From: Thereva unica
Lineage: Eukaryota > Arthropoda > Insecta > Diptera > Therevidae
NCBI GenBank assembly: GCA_949987705.1
Contig: OX465281.1
Span: 165,361,516 to 165,425,515 of the forward strand
DNA: 64,000 nucleotides
Reading direction: 5' to 3'
Shown here one piece after another: positions 9,754-19,873 of the stretch. The stretch's first letter is position 1. Each line of letters opens with the position of its first letter. The notes below the pieces were generated by a model. It saw only the letters and a program-made list of their open reading frames with translations, did no database searches and was not told the DNA's origin. Made by a program: the position numbers and the translations under genes.

Positions 9754-12663
9754 GTAAAAAACCAATTAGAAAACTTATGCCGAAACTACCAAGACATATT
9801 TGCACTAGAAGACGAACCATTATCCGATAATAATTTCTACGAACAGCATATAGAAGTCTCAGACAAAGTACCAGTGTATACTAAAAATTACAGAATACCG
9901 GAAGTACATAAAAACGAAATCAACAAACAGGTAGACAAAATGCTTAACGACGGTATAATTGAAAATTCAACATCGCATTTTAATTCCCCAATACTTTTAG
10001 TTCCGAAAAAATCAAATAATCAGAACAAGAAATGGCGATTAGTGGTAGATTTTAGAAACTTAAATAAAAAAGTTCTCGCGGATAAGTTCCCATTACCACG
10101 AATAGAAGAAATACTCGATCAGATGGGCCGAGCAAAATACTTCTCCACGCTAGACCTTATGTCAGGATTTCACCAAATACCACTGGAGCAAACCTCAAGA
10201 AAATACACTGCATTCTCAACTACTCAAGGTCACTATCAATATACTCGACTTCCTTTTGGACTCAATATAAGCCCAAATAGCTTTCAAAGAATGATGGCCA
10301 TAGCTATGGCTGGCCTCACCCCAGAAGTAGCATTTCTATATATAGATGACATCATAGTAATTGGGTGTTCACAAACACACCACTTAAAGAATTTAGTAGC
10401 AGTATTCAATAGGTTAAGAGAAAGAAACCTAAAACTAAATCCAGAAAAATGCAAATTCTTCCAAACAGAGGTCACGTATTTAGGCCACCAAATAACATCG
10501 CATGGTATTAAACCAGACAGCTCGAAATACGAAGTTATTAAAAATTACCCGACACCCAAAAACGCAGACGATGTTAGACGATTTGTAGCATTTTGTAATT
10601 ACTATCGTCGTTTCGTCCCAAATTTTGCAGAAATTGCACTTCCACTAAACAAATTGCTCCGAAAAAATACTAAATTCGAGTGGTCTGAACCACAAAAGAA
10701 AGCCTTTGAAGAGCTAAGATCTATTTTAATGTCTCCCACGATACTACAATACCCGGACTTCAAGAATCAATTCATAATTTCAACCGACGCCTCAAACGCT
10801 GCATGTGGAGCAATCCTATCACAAAATATAAATGGAAAAGACCTCCCGATCGCGTACGAAAGCAAGACATTTACACAAGGTGAAAAGAACAAAACAACCA
10901 TAGAAAAGGAATTAACTGCCATACATTGGGCAATTACTTATTTCAGACCCTACGTATACGGCAGAAAGTTCGTAGTTCGAACAGACCACAGGCCACTAGT
11001 ATATTTATTCAGCATGAAAAATCCATCCTCAAAACTCACAAGAATGAGACTGGATTTGGAGGAATTCGACTTTGTAATTCAATACATCAAAGGTAAAGAA
11101 AACTCCGGACCAGACGCGCTATCAAGAATACAGGTCGATATAGAAGATCTAAAAGAAGTTAATATTCGTCAAGTCAAAACCCGCGCAATGGCAAAACAAG
11201 AAAACGAAAATGATACAAGTACTACGGAGGACGACAGAACAGAAGACTCGCAACCTGATCAATTGCGAATCCTGGAAGTGCCCTCTCCAACTAAAGTAAC
11301 ACAACTACCGGAACTACAGTTTAAAATAATTAATGTCGACAACAATAAAGTAAATATGGAAATAAAATTAGTGCACAAAAACAGTATAACATATAAGCGA
11401 TATATAAACATGGCCAACAACCAATCAGTGAAACCAGCACTAGAGCAGGTATTCTCAATATTGGAAAATTACTTAAGCAAAAAATCTCAGACCAAGACTC
11501 TGAGACTTTCCGCGGAAAGCGAAATTTTTAAGATAATAGAAATGACTTCATTCAAAATCCTAGGAAATAAAGTTTTAAAGAAACTAAGAATAAAAATATA
11601 TAGGCCACAAAAACAAATAACAGACAACATAAAAATAAAGGAAATAATGCACGATTATCACTCTACGCCTACAGGAGGACATATAGGTCAATCCCGAATG
11701 TATAAGAAACTAAAGGAGATGTATAGATGGCAAAACATGAAAAAAACAATTGCAAGTTACATAAACAATTGTGAGCTCTGCGCTAAAAATAAACACCAGA
11801 AATGCAACAAGGAACCAATGGAAATCTCAACAACACCTACAAAAGCATTTGAAGTAGTCTCCATCGACACAGTTGGACCATTTACAAGGACAGATAACGA
11901 TAACAGATATGCAGTAACAATCCAGTGCGATCTTAGTAAATACGTAATAGTAATCCCTACTAAGGACAAAGAAGCAAACACCATCGCAAAAGCAATGGTC
12001 AACGGATTTATATTAATTTACGGTCTAATGAATAAAATAAAATCTGATCTCGGAACAGAATACAAGAACCAAATCTTTTCAGAAATCTGTAACATGCTTA
12101 AGGTAAAACAACTATTTGCAACTGCAGCGCATCCAGAGACAATTGGAGCTCTGGAAAGAAATCACAAATGCTTAAATGAATATCTTAGGTGTTTTGTCAA
12201 CGAAAACAGAAATGATTGGGACACATGGATTCCGTACTACTCATTCTGCTATAATACCACCCCACACACAGAACATGGGTACACACCCTTTGAATTAATA
12301 TTTGGCAAAAGAGGTATAATACCTTCAGAACTCACCGTTGGAACACCAGAACCAATCTACAATTACGACCTCTACAGTAAAGAACTGAAATATAGACTTC
12401 AAAAGTCATTAACAAAGGCAAAACAGTACCTCGAAACCTCAAAGGCAATTAGAACAGAGATAAGTAATCGCGATTGCAACCCCATATCATTGAAAATAGG
12501 TGACAAAGTACTACTCACAGCACAAAACAGAAAGAAATTAGATCCCTTATATAACGGACCATACAAAGTCAAATCAAATGATACAGTAAATTGTACAATA
12601 GAGGATGAAAATGGAAAAATTATAAAAATACACAAAAATAGACTAAGAAAAATAAAAGATTAA
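9754..12663 (+). CDS. pol: Pol: RT, RNase H, integrase (Gypsy)
   Basis: It continues the protease frame directly after the TAA at 9751. Reverse transcriptase comes first, with FSTLDLMSGFHQI, LPFGL and the catalytic YIDD (about 10340-10351). RNase H follows, with STDASNAACGAIL, KELTAIHWA and RTDHRPLVYL. Integrase is last, with a zinc-binding H-H-C-C segment (HSTPTGGHIGQ...CELCAKNK), the catalytic triad in SIDTVGPF, SDLGTEY and ALERNH, and a C-terminal GDKVLL domain. All key residues are present and the length is normal for Gypsy. There are no frameshifts; the only defect is the upstream stop codon. No env follows; 12664-12908 is AT-rich untranslated DNA. Confidence 0.93.
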   Translation, partial: VKNQLENLCRNYQDIFALEDEPLSDNNFYEQHIEVSDKVPVYTKNYRIPEVHKNEINKQVDKMLNDGIIENSTSHFNSPILLVPKKSNNQNKKWRLVVDFRNLNKKVLADKFPLPRIEEILDQMGRAKYFSTLDLMSGFHQIPLEQTSRKYTAFSTTQGHYQYTRLPFGLNISPNSFQRMMAIAMAGLTPEVAFLYIDDIIVIGCSQTHHLKNLVAVFNRLRERNLKLNPEKCKFFQTEVTYLGHQITSHGIKPDSSKYEVIKNYPTPKNADDVRRFVAFCNYYRRFVPNFAEIALPLNKLLRKNTKFEWSEPQKKAFEELRSILMSPTILQYPDFKNQFIISTDASNAACGAILSQNINGKDLPIAYESKTFTQGEKNKTTIEKELTAIHWAITYFRPYVYGRKFVVRTDHRPLVYLFSMKNPSSKLTRMRLDLEEFDFVIQYIKGKENSGPDALSRIQVDIEDLKEVNIRQVKTRAMAKQENENDTSTTEDDRTEDSQPDQLRILEVPSPTKVTQLPELQFKIINVDNNKVNMEIKLVHKNSITYKRYINMANNQSVKPALEQVFSILENYLSKKSQTKTLRLSAESEIFKIIEMTSFKILGNKVLKKLRIKIYRPQKQITDNIKIKEIMHDYHSTPTGGHIGQSRMYKKLKEMYRWQNMKKTIASYINNCELCAKNKHQKCNKEPMEISTTPTKAFEVVSIDTVGPFTRTDNDNRYAVTIQCDLSKYVIVIPTKDKEANTIAKAMVNGFILIYGLMNKIKSDLGTEYKNQIFSEICNMLKVKQLFATAAHPETIGALERNHKCLNEYLRCFVNENRNDWDTWIPYYSFCYNTTPHTEHGYTPFELIFGKRGIIPSELTVGTPEPIYNYDLYSKELKYRLQKSLTKAKQYLETSKAIRTEISNRDCNPISLKIGDKVLLTAQNRKKLDPLYNGPYKVKSNDTVNCTIEDENGKIIKIHKNRLRKIKD

Positions 12664-12908
12664 GCAAATATATAATAATAATAATTAACGCATTAAACCC
12701 GTATAATATAATGTACCAGATAATAAATAAGACAAAAATACATACATACTTAAATAGCATATTATAATTTTATTGGATGTACGTACACCATATAGAATAG
12801 GTAAACAACAGTATAAAATAACTTTAAATAAGTTCATAAGCATAACAAAAAATGTAAAATGTCATGTAAAAAAAAAACATAAACAACGTTCATGTTTTTT
12901 TTTTCTCT

Positions 12909-12919
12909 AAGGGGAAGGG
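12909..12919 (+). other. Polypurine tract of Gypsy element
   Basis: AAGGGGAAGGG immediately precedes the TG of the 3' LTR at 12920. Confidence 0.9.
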
Positions 12920-13434
12920 TGTAATAAGCGACAAAGGTGTATAAATCAAAAGCATAACAAGATAAGAAATTATCACCGGGTCATTACCCAACACGGCACA
13001 TTGTCCAGCTGCAAGGTCAATGTCAATTAATTGCCACCTGGCGTTCCGGACGCGGGAGTATTGCAAGGTGACTCGCGCATTCCAAAGGAGCGTCAAGTTA
13101 CCTTGGTACTCGTGCGCCTGATAATGCCGGCCAGCAGCTGACAATGTTGCTGATTCCTAATTTAAGGAATTTATATTGGAATGTTTGGAATGTGCTTTAT
13201 TGATGCATTTTGTCGTTTGTTATTTCCCATCAATAAGAATCTATGTAAGTAGAAATAGTATATAAATAATTCCGATTTAATTAATAAAGACAGTCTACAG
13301 AGAACCACCGGTGTTTTACTTTAAAACATTCATTTTGCGCTGATCTTGAGATAGCTGCTTTCGAGCACACTCAAGAGGAGTTAAAGCCATCCCTTGGCTG
13401 CTCCAAATAGTATTGAAAAGATAATAATATCACA
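12920..13434 (+). repeat. 3' LTR of Gypsy element
   Basis: 515 bp, starts TGTAATAAGC and ends ATATCACA. It is followed by TSD CGAG (13435-13438), matching 6619-6622. Confidence 0.93.
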
Positions 13435-14860
13435 CGAGATTTATGGTGGTAGATTCATTCATATTGTAAATCCAATTATTTGGATTTAATAGTTGTATCC
13501 ACCTGGGTGGATTTTGTGATCGGACCAATTTACAACTTGGAGGCGTTGAAGAATGAACTAAGAATTCCACTTCGCATATACTGACGTTGGACGCCTTCCT
13601 GTAGATAGGATGATGCTGTTGACACATGTAGCTGGAATAATCAATTTTCGTGCATCTTGCAAGCTCTTGATCGGATAGCGGGTAATATTGATCTCGATGT
13701 AAGTTGATAATGAGGTAGTTTGTTGAGGGTTCTATAGTCATGTAGCTTCCATTAGCTACAATTGGTAATGGAATAATGCGCAGCAATTCATACTGTTCAT
13801 ATGTGAATAGTGGTAGTCGCGCTCGAAATATGATGTGATCCTTAACCAAACGACCCTGTACTGTCATCAGGTTGTATACTTGCAATAAGTTGTTCTGACT
13901 TCCTGGTAGACGAACTGTTGAAGGCAAGTGCTCCTTGATAATGGTCATCTGCTCTTGCAGCTGCCTTGGTGTCAATAATTGAGGGTTGATCTTACCGTGG
14001 TGAGTGTCGATAATTAGGTCCAGTAAGCTATTCTGCATTCTTTGGTAGTTGGATATCATCAGGATCAGACTAAGAGAGGGTGAGCTCAACCATTCCTTTA
14101 ATTGCTGCTCTTTCAATTCTTCCTCAATGGTATTGAGGGAGCGGTTAACATAGCGATTGAATTCCTCGAACTGTTGGTTGATGTCGTCGTATGATCTTCG
14201 AACTATGTTCGTCGTTGAATCAATCAGCGTGGTTTGGTTTTTGATGAGATCTAGAAGATATTTCTGGTTTCCTTCTACCTTGTTTATAACCTCGGACATT
14301 TCCTCTGCGTAGCTGGAGTCGAGCACCCCAAATAAGGAGTGTGCAATATTCCCGACAATATCGAGTGGGGCTCTTTTCTGCCTTGAATTTGTTGGAGATT
14401 GAAGCAGTTCATTTGTATCCTTTAAGCCTTGTAAAACATTTCTGAATTGAAAGTTTGTAGAATTGCATTGCGATTGGTCTGTCATTCTACTGCATATGTG
14501 CTTTAGTCTCTCGATCCCGTAACCGATATTAAGATACTCTCGCCAATAACTCGTCATATTATAATAGATGACTAAGTTCCACTCATGTGATATTAAGTGG
14601 GTTGGCCCCATATCCTCAAAGTAAATGCCAGGCTGGTTCTCAAATGGAGTTATAGCCACAGGACTTGTGGAGCCCATTACAGGAAATATCAAGCAAGCTA
14701 ACAATGATAAGGTTAGAGCAGTCCTTGAAACCCGTCGGCGTTTCGGTCGTGATGATGGATGTTCTGAGACGCTCGCCAGAGGTTCTAGCTGATGTTGTGG
14801 AGCAGAACCAGATGCGATAGGTTCTGGCTGAATGTCTTCCATAATAGCTCGGGAATCCAT
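13435..14860 (-). pseudogene. env: Envelope-like gene, N-terminal part (split by Gypsy insertion)
   Basis: Minus strand, ATG at 14860. Residues 1-46 are a polar, basic leader; residues 47-63 are a hydrophobic signal or anchor segment (ALTLSLLACLIFPVMG). A furin-type site RQKR lies at about 160-163, followed by a fusion-peptide-like segment (IVGNIAHSLFGVLD). Next is a heptad-like helical region with LIKNQTTLID, then a Cys-containing C-terminal region. Several NxS/NxT sequons are visible. This layout is known for errantivirus and baculovirus F-type envelope proteins. The frame is uninterrupted until the Gypsy insertion at 13434, and the rest lies at 6173-6622. Upstream context shows a BEL/Pao integrase end rather than a Gypsy pol. 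Confidence 0.88.
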
Positions 14861-14931
14861 TGATCCAATTGGGGATGAGTCTTCCGGTCCGTTTTCAAAT
14901 CTGAAACGGTCACTGTGTCCACTTCAGACGG
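14861..14931 (-). other. pol-env junction of env-bearing BEL/Pao element
   Basis: About 70 bases between the env ATG and the RTE insertion. The minus-strand pol frame of the integrase fragment at 27367-27861 stays open through this stretch and overlaps the env start, once the RTE insertion and one TSD copy are discounted. Confidence 0.6.
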
Positions 14932-15045
14932 TATTGGCAATCATTCATCATTCATCATTGTGCTCCTTTAATCCCTCATGGGACATAGGGCGGAAACAGT
15001 TGCCCTCCAGCGGACTCTGTTTTGCGCGACAGCTCTCAGCTCCGA

Positions 15046-15769
15046 TCAGGATCTCCCAGTTGTTGCGGCTTCTGCTAGTAGGGTTCTCCTCCATGTTGTC
15101 CTAGGTCTTCCGACTCGACGGGATCCTTGCGGATTCCAGCCGAGGGCCTGTTTGGCTAGATTTTCGTTTTCGCGTCGCAAGGTGTGTCCAATCCAATTCC
15201 ATTTCCTTCGTCTGATTTGGTCGTCTATCCTTTCTTGGCCGGCACGGCGCGCCATAGCTCTTCGTTTGAAATTCTATCCTGCCAGCGGATTTTTAGGATA
15301 CGACGTAGGCATCTGTTGACGAAGACTTGTAGGCGCCCTGTGATGAATTGGGTGACTTTCCATGTTTCGCAACCGTACAAAAGTACTGCCTTCACGTTGG
15401 AGTTGAACAGCCGCAATTTGGTGTTAGTTGAGATCTCCGTTGATCTCCATATGCGGAGCAGGCATGCATATGCGCCTCGTGCTTTATTTATTCTGGAACT
15501 GACATCTTCTTCTGCACCACCATTTTCGGTAATAATACAACCGAGGTAGCAGAATTTATCGACCAGTTCCACGTCACGGTTATTCAGCGCAGTCCGTTCA
15601 ATGGTGTTTGCATTTATCCGCATTTCTTTAGTTTTAGTTGGATTTAGCCTTAAGCCTGCTGGAATACTTTCTGTTGCCAAATTGTTAAACATGTTTTTGA
15701 GGTCCTGGTGTCTGTGGGCCAGCAAACAGATATCATCTGCGTAGTCGAGATCCTAAAGGCGGTCTAACA
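15046..15769 (-). pseudogene. RTE-like RT, C-terminal half
   Basis: Minus strand. It begins with the catalytic YADD (codons at 15732-15743) right beside the BEL insertion and continues with LRLNPTKTKEMRIN, VDKFCYLG, a thumb region with LLYGCETWK and a C-terminal RRKWNWIGHTLRR...GRPRTTWRR segment typical of this RT family. An in-frame TAG (plus-strand CTA near 15753-15755) lies just upstream of YADD, and there is a small frame change at about 15225-15255. It continues the polymerase begun at 26160-27356. Confidence 0.88.
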
Positions 15770-15874
15770 AACCCTGTATGTTATAGTTATGGCTTTGTAA
15801 GATTAAGTTTTCAACTAGCAATAGTATATCCGGATGCGGTTCAATCCTTACTAATATTATAAATGCGAAAGTAA

Positions 15875-15875
15875 C

Positions 15876-15926
<51 letters not shown>
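15875..15926. repeat. (GTCT)n microsatellite in Helitron
   Basis: About 12-13 tandem GTCT units close to the Helitron 5' end. Confidence 0.95.
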
Positions 15927-15928
<2 letters not shown>

Positions 15929-16129
15929 TACGCTTTCACGCCTAAACCACTAAACCGATTTTGATGAAATTTGCAACAGACATAGTTTAGACCTTGGAGA
16001 CGGACATAGGCTACTTTTTATGGAGAACAAAAGGGTTGAAGGGGGTGAAATGGGGTTCAATAAGTTGCAAGGGGATTTTTTTCTATTGTATAAAAAGTAA
16101 CTGACTGACAGACAACGCACAACTTAAAC

Positions 16130-18530
16130 CGGTAGAGCTAAAGGGCTGAAATTTTGACTGTGCATCCCTATAATGGCGTGGACATCCACTAAAAAGCGAT
16201 TTTTCGAAATTCAGCCCCTAAGGGGGTGAAATGGGGTTTATCCAAACCGCTGGAGCTATAGGGCTGAAATTTGGACAGTGCATCCCTATAATGACGTTTA
16301 CATCCACTAAAAAACGATTTTTTGAAATTCATCCCCTAAGGGGGTGAAATGGGGTTTATCCAAACCGTTGGAGCTATAGGGCTGAAATTTTGACAGTGCA
16401 TCCCTATAATGGCGTGGACATCCACTAAGAAGCGATTGTTCGAAATTCATCCCCTAAGGGGGTGAAATGGGGTTTATCCAAACCGTTGGAGCTATAGGGC
16501 TGAAATTTTGACAGTGCATCCCTATAATGGCGTGGACATCCACTAAGAAGCGATTTTTCGAAATTCATCCCCTAAGGGGGTGAAATGGGGTTTACCCAAA
16601 CCGCTGGAGCTATAGGGCTGAAATTTTGACAGTGCATCCCTATAATGACGTTTACATCCACTAAAAAGCGATTTTTCGAAATTCATCCCCTAAGGGGGTG
16701 AAATGGGGTTTATCCAAACCGTTGGAGCTATAGGGCTGAAATTTTGACAGTGCATCCCTATAATGGCGTGGACATCCACTAAGAAGCGATTTTTCGAAAT
16801 TCATCCCCTAAGGGGGTGAAATGGGGTTGATCCAAACCGTTGGAGCTATAGGGCTGAAATTTTGACAGTGCATCCCTATAATGGCGTGGACATCCACTAA
16901 GAAGCGATTTTTCGAAATTCATCCCCTAAGGGGGTGAAATGGGGTTTACCCAAACCGCTGGAGCTATAGGGATGAAATTTTGACAGTGCATCCCTATAAT
17001 GACGTTTACATCCACTAAAAAGCGATTTTTCGAAATTCATCCCCTAAGGGGGTGAAATGGGGTTTTTCCAAACCGTTGGAGCTATAGGGCTGAAATTTTG
17101 ACAGTGCATCCCTATAATGGCGTGGACATCCACTAAGAAGCGATTTTTCGAAATTCATCCCCTAAGGGGGTGAAATGGGGTTTATCCAAACCGTTGGAGC
17201 TATAGGGCTGAAATTTTGATAGTGCATCCCTATAATGGCGTGGACACCCACTAAGAAACGATTTTTCGAAATTCATCCCCTAAGGGGGTGAAATGGGGTT
17301 TATCCAAACCGTTGGAGCTATAGGGCTGAAATTTTGATAGTGCATCCCTATAATGGCGTGGACATCCACTAAGAAGCGATTTTTCGAAATTCATCCCCTA
17401 AGCGGGTTTACCCAAACCGCTGGAGCTATAGGGCTGAAAGTTTGACAGTGCATCCCTATAATGACGTTTACATCCACTAAAAAGCGATTTTTCGAAATTC
17501 ATTCCCTAAGGGGGTGAAATGGGGTTTATCCAAACCGTTGGAGCTATAGGGCTGAAATTTTGACAGTGCATCTCTATAATGGCGTGGACATCCACTATAA
17601 AGCAATTTTTCGAAATTCATCCCTTAAGGGGGTGAAATAGGGTTTATCCAAACCGCTGGAGCTATAGAATTGAAGTTTTAACAGTGCATCCCTATAATGA
17701 CGTGGACATCCACTAAAGAGCGATTTTTCGAAATTCATTCCCTAAGGGTGTGAAATGGGCTTTATACAAACCTCTAAAGCTATACGGCTGAAATTTTGAC
17801 AGTGCATCCCTATAATGACGTTTACATCCACTAAAGAGCGATTTTTCGAAATTCATCCCCTAAGGGTGTGAAATGGGGTTTTTACAAACCGCTAAAGCTA
17901 TAGGGCTGAAATTTGGACAGTGCATCTCTATAATGAAGTGGACATCCACTATAAAGCAATTTTTCGAAATTCATCCCCTAAGGGGGTGAAATGGGTTTTA
18001 TCCAAACCGCTCGAGCTATAGGGCTGAAATTTTGACAGTGCATCCCCTTAATGACGTGGACATCCACTAAGAAGCGATTTTTCGAAATTTATCCCCTAAT
18101 GGGGTGAAATGGGATTAACCCACACCGCTGAAGCTGGAGGGCTCTAATTTTGACCGTGCATCACTACAATGACGTGGGCATCCACTTAGGGACGATTGAA
18201 TCCCCTAAGGGGGTTAAATGGGGTTAAGCCAAACCGCTGGAGCTAAACGGCTGAAATTTTGACAGTGCATCGTGAACATTTACTAAGAAGCGATTTTTCG
18301 AAATTCATCCCCTAAAGGGGTAAAATTTGGTTTACCAAACTACTGGAACTACAGGGTTGAAATATGGACAGTGCATCCCTATAATGACATGGACATCCAC
18401 TAAGAGGCGAGTATTCGAAATTCATCCCCTAAGGGGATGAAATGGGGTTAACCCAAACCTCTGAAGCTGAAGGGCTGAAATTTTGACAGTGCATCCCTAT
18501 AATCACGTAGAAATGAATAACTCGAAATTC
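16130..18530. repeat. 118-bp tandem array, about 20 units
   Basis: The landmark TCCCTATAAT recurs at 16165, 16283, 16401, 16519, 16637 and onward at exactly 118-bp steps. Units contain GAAATTCATCCCCTAAGGGGG and GTGAAATGGGGTTTA blocks. Central units are nearly identical; the ends of the array (after about 17640) are more diverged, a pattern expected from unequal exchange. The tract CCCCTAAGGGG in each unit is palindromic. Confidence 0.95.
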
Positions 18531-18831
18531 ACTTTATTTAATATTCATTTGTGATTGCTTCATAATTTCTTACATCCACGTAAATAGGCGAACAAACTTA
18601 ACGAACGTTCGTCAAACCCTAAAATGTCACTTTTCTTGATGACATATACATGCCAATCTACTTTAAAACTTGCAGATTTGTTGAGGACAGGTGATATTCG
18701 CAGTAATTTGTTTACCATATTTATTAAAAAAATGCACTATAATAAACCCTTTTTAGGGATAATAACAGCTGACTTTTTTGTTGGTTTCTTTTTTTAAGGA
18801 AAACATTGCACATAATAAACAGTTTTTAAAG
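18531..18831 (+). other. Helitron 3' region, non-coding
   Basis: AT-rich DNA between the tandem array and the terminal hairpin. No gene seen. Confidence 0.7.
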
Positions 18832-19118
18832 GCGTTGCAAGGCACGCGGGTTTTATGCTAGTAAAGAAAATAAAACACTCTGATTCACTACGTTATAATT
18901 TAATTTCATGAATTCAAAAAATGGTACAAGACGCGGATACAATGGAGCGTGTGTTCTCAAGCACGGCTTGGAAGAGAAGTACAGAAAAACTTTTCGAGAG
19001 AAAAAATGAGAAATGTAAATTCAAGAATTACAGTTTTGACTAGTTCTAAAAGTTAGACTTAAATTAGGTTTTGTTGCCAGCTGTCGGTTCCTGGTATTGA
19101 TGTTGTGCGTTCTAAACA

Positions 19119-19288
19119 TCCCGCCCGCCTCGTGTGTAGCACGAAATGCAGAAGTGCAGAAGGGCCGCCCGCCATGAGGAAGTTCCTAGTCCTGGGGTTT
19201 AGTAAATCTACGAGCAGAAGAGTGATTATTTCATGGTTATTATTAGTTTTTAATTTATTTAGTATAGTTTAGAGTTAGTTTGATTGGG
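19119..19288 (-). other. BEL/Pao 3' untranslated region
   Basis: Lies between the pol stop and the 3' LTR. Directly beside the LTR the minus strand reads a purine-rich GAGGCGGGCGGGA, the probable polypurine tract (19119-19131). Confidence 0.65.
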
Positions 19289-19873
19289 TTAGAAGTCGAT
19301 TGGAAGGATGCAGATTTTCGTCATGGGACGTTTACAAAAGCCATCCTTGTGTCGTAGGGTCACGACACGAACTTGCTCGTCAGCTCCAGGGTGAAGTTCT
19401 GTGACGCGTCCTAGCCGCCAGTGTTGAGGGGGTAGCTTGTCCTCCTTTATAACGACAAGGTCGTTGACGGTTATAGATTTAGTTTTATGTTGCCACCTGT
19501 AACGGGACTGCAAGTGGCATAGGTACTCCTTGTACCAGCGAGCCCATAAGCTTTCATACGCCTGCTGTACCAGTTGCCAACGATCCAGCCTGTTAAGTGG
19601 CGTACCTAGTGTACTTGGCGTGGGCACGGCGAGTAGACTTTCTCCGACCAAGAAGTGCCCAGGAGTTAGTGCATTTAGATCCGTGGGGTCATCTGTGATG
19701 GCGCTTAGTGGCCTCGAGTTGAGACAGCCTTCGATTTGTGCGAGTAGGGTGAACATTTCCTCCAGAGTGAGAACTTGACTGCCAACTACTCGCTTTAGGT
19801 GATGCTTAAAAGACTTTACTCCAGCTTCCCAGAGACCACCAAAATGGGGGAAGCAGGAGGTATAAAATGCCAT
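19289..19873 (-). CDS. pol: BEL/Pao integrase C-terminal part (separated by frameshift)
   Basis: Minus-strand frame of 194 residues. It overlaps the end of the long pol frame and carries the third catalytic residue in the FGGLWEAGVKS block, then LNSRPL, LTPGHFLVG, WARWYKEYL and the C-terminal LPPQHWRLGRV domain known from BEL/Pao integrases. The frame change relative to the long ORF falls in a run of five G on the plus strand (19846-19850), so it is either a one-base insertion or a homopolymer error. The ATG at 19873 is not the true start. Confidence 0.9.
   Translation of the reverse strand: MAFYTSCFPHFGGLWEAGVKSFKHHLKRVVGSQVLTLEEMFTLLAQIEGCLNSRPLSAITDDPTDLNALTPGHFLVGESLLAVPTPSTLGTPLNRLDRWQLVQQAYESLWARWYKEYLCHLQSRYRWQHKTKSITVNDLVVIKEDKLPPQHWRLGRVTELHPGADEQVRVVTLRHKDGFCKRPMTKICILPIDF

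Larger units (their letters stand above)
6623..13434 (+). mobile_element. Complete Gypsy LTR retrotransposon (mdg1/412-like)
   Basis: It has two LTRs of 516 and 515 bp with two differences that I can find (a one-base indel and one substitution). A 4-bp TSD CGAG flanks it, a primer-binding site follows the left LTR and a polypurine tract precedes the right LTR. Internal genes run two small ORFs, gag, protease, RT, RNase H, integrase, with no env. This order, and the small ORFs before gag, resemble what is known of mdg1/412-type Gypsy elements. LTR similarity implies a recent insertion. It interrupts an env gene on the opposite strand. Confidence 0.95.
15845..18861 (+). mobile_element. Helitron, non-autonomous, with 118-bp tandem core
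   Basis: Starts TCCTTACTAATATTATAAAT and ends CTAG. It is inserted exactly between A (15844) and T (18862) with no target duplication, as known for Helitrons. The 3' hairpin (18832-18847: GCGTTGC, loop AAG, GCACGC, with one bulged T) sits 10 bases before CTAG. Near the 5' end is a (GTCT)n tract (15875-15926) and a block of the widespread insect type (CACGCCTAAACCACTAAACC). The core is about 20 units of 118 bp. No Rep or helicase is encoded. The intact sister LTR provides the empty site. Confidence 0.92.
15775..19118 (-). repeat. 3' LTR of BEL/Pao, interrupted by Helitron
   Basis: The LTR begins TGTATGTTAT and ends TTCTAAACA. It is split after ...GGTTCAA (15844) and resumes with TAAAGAAAAT (18862). 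The intact LTR copy reads straight through the same point at 25897/25898. Confidence 0.95.

Noticed and set aside
5405..14860. env as part of the Gypsy element 6623-13434
   Set aside because: The env halves are on the opposite strand and lie outside both LTRs; the TSD shows that the Gypsy entered env.
16130..18530. CRISPR-like regular array
   Set aside because: The whole 118-bp unit is repeated, with no unique spacers, and it lies inside a Helitron in eukaryotic DNA.
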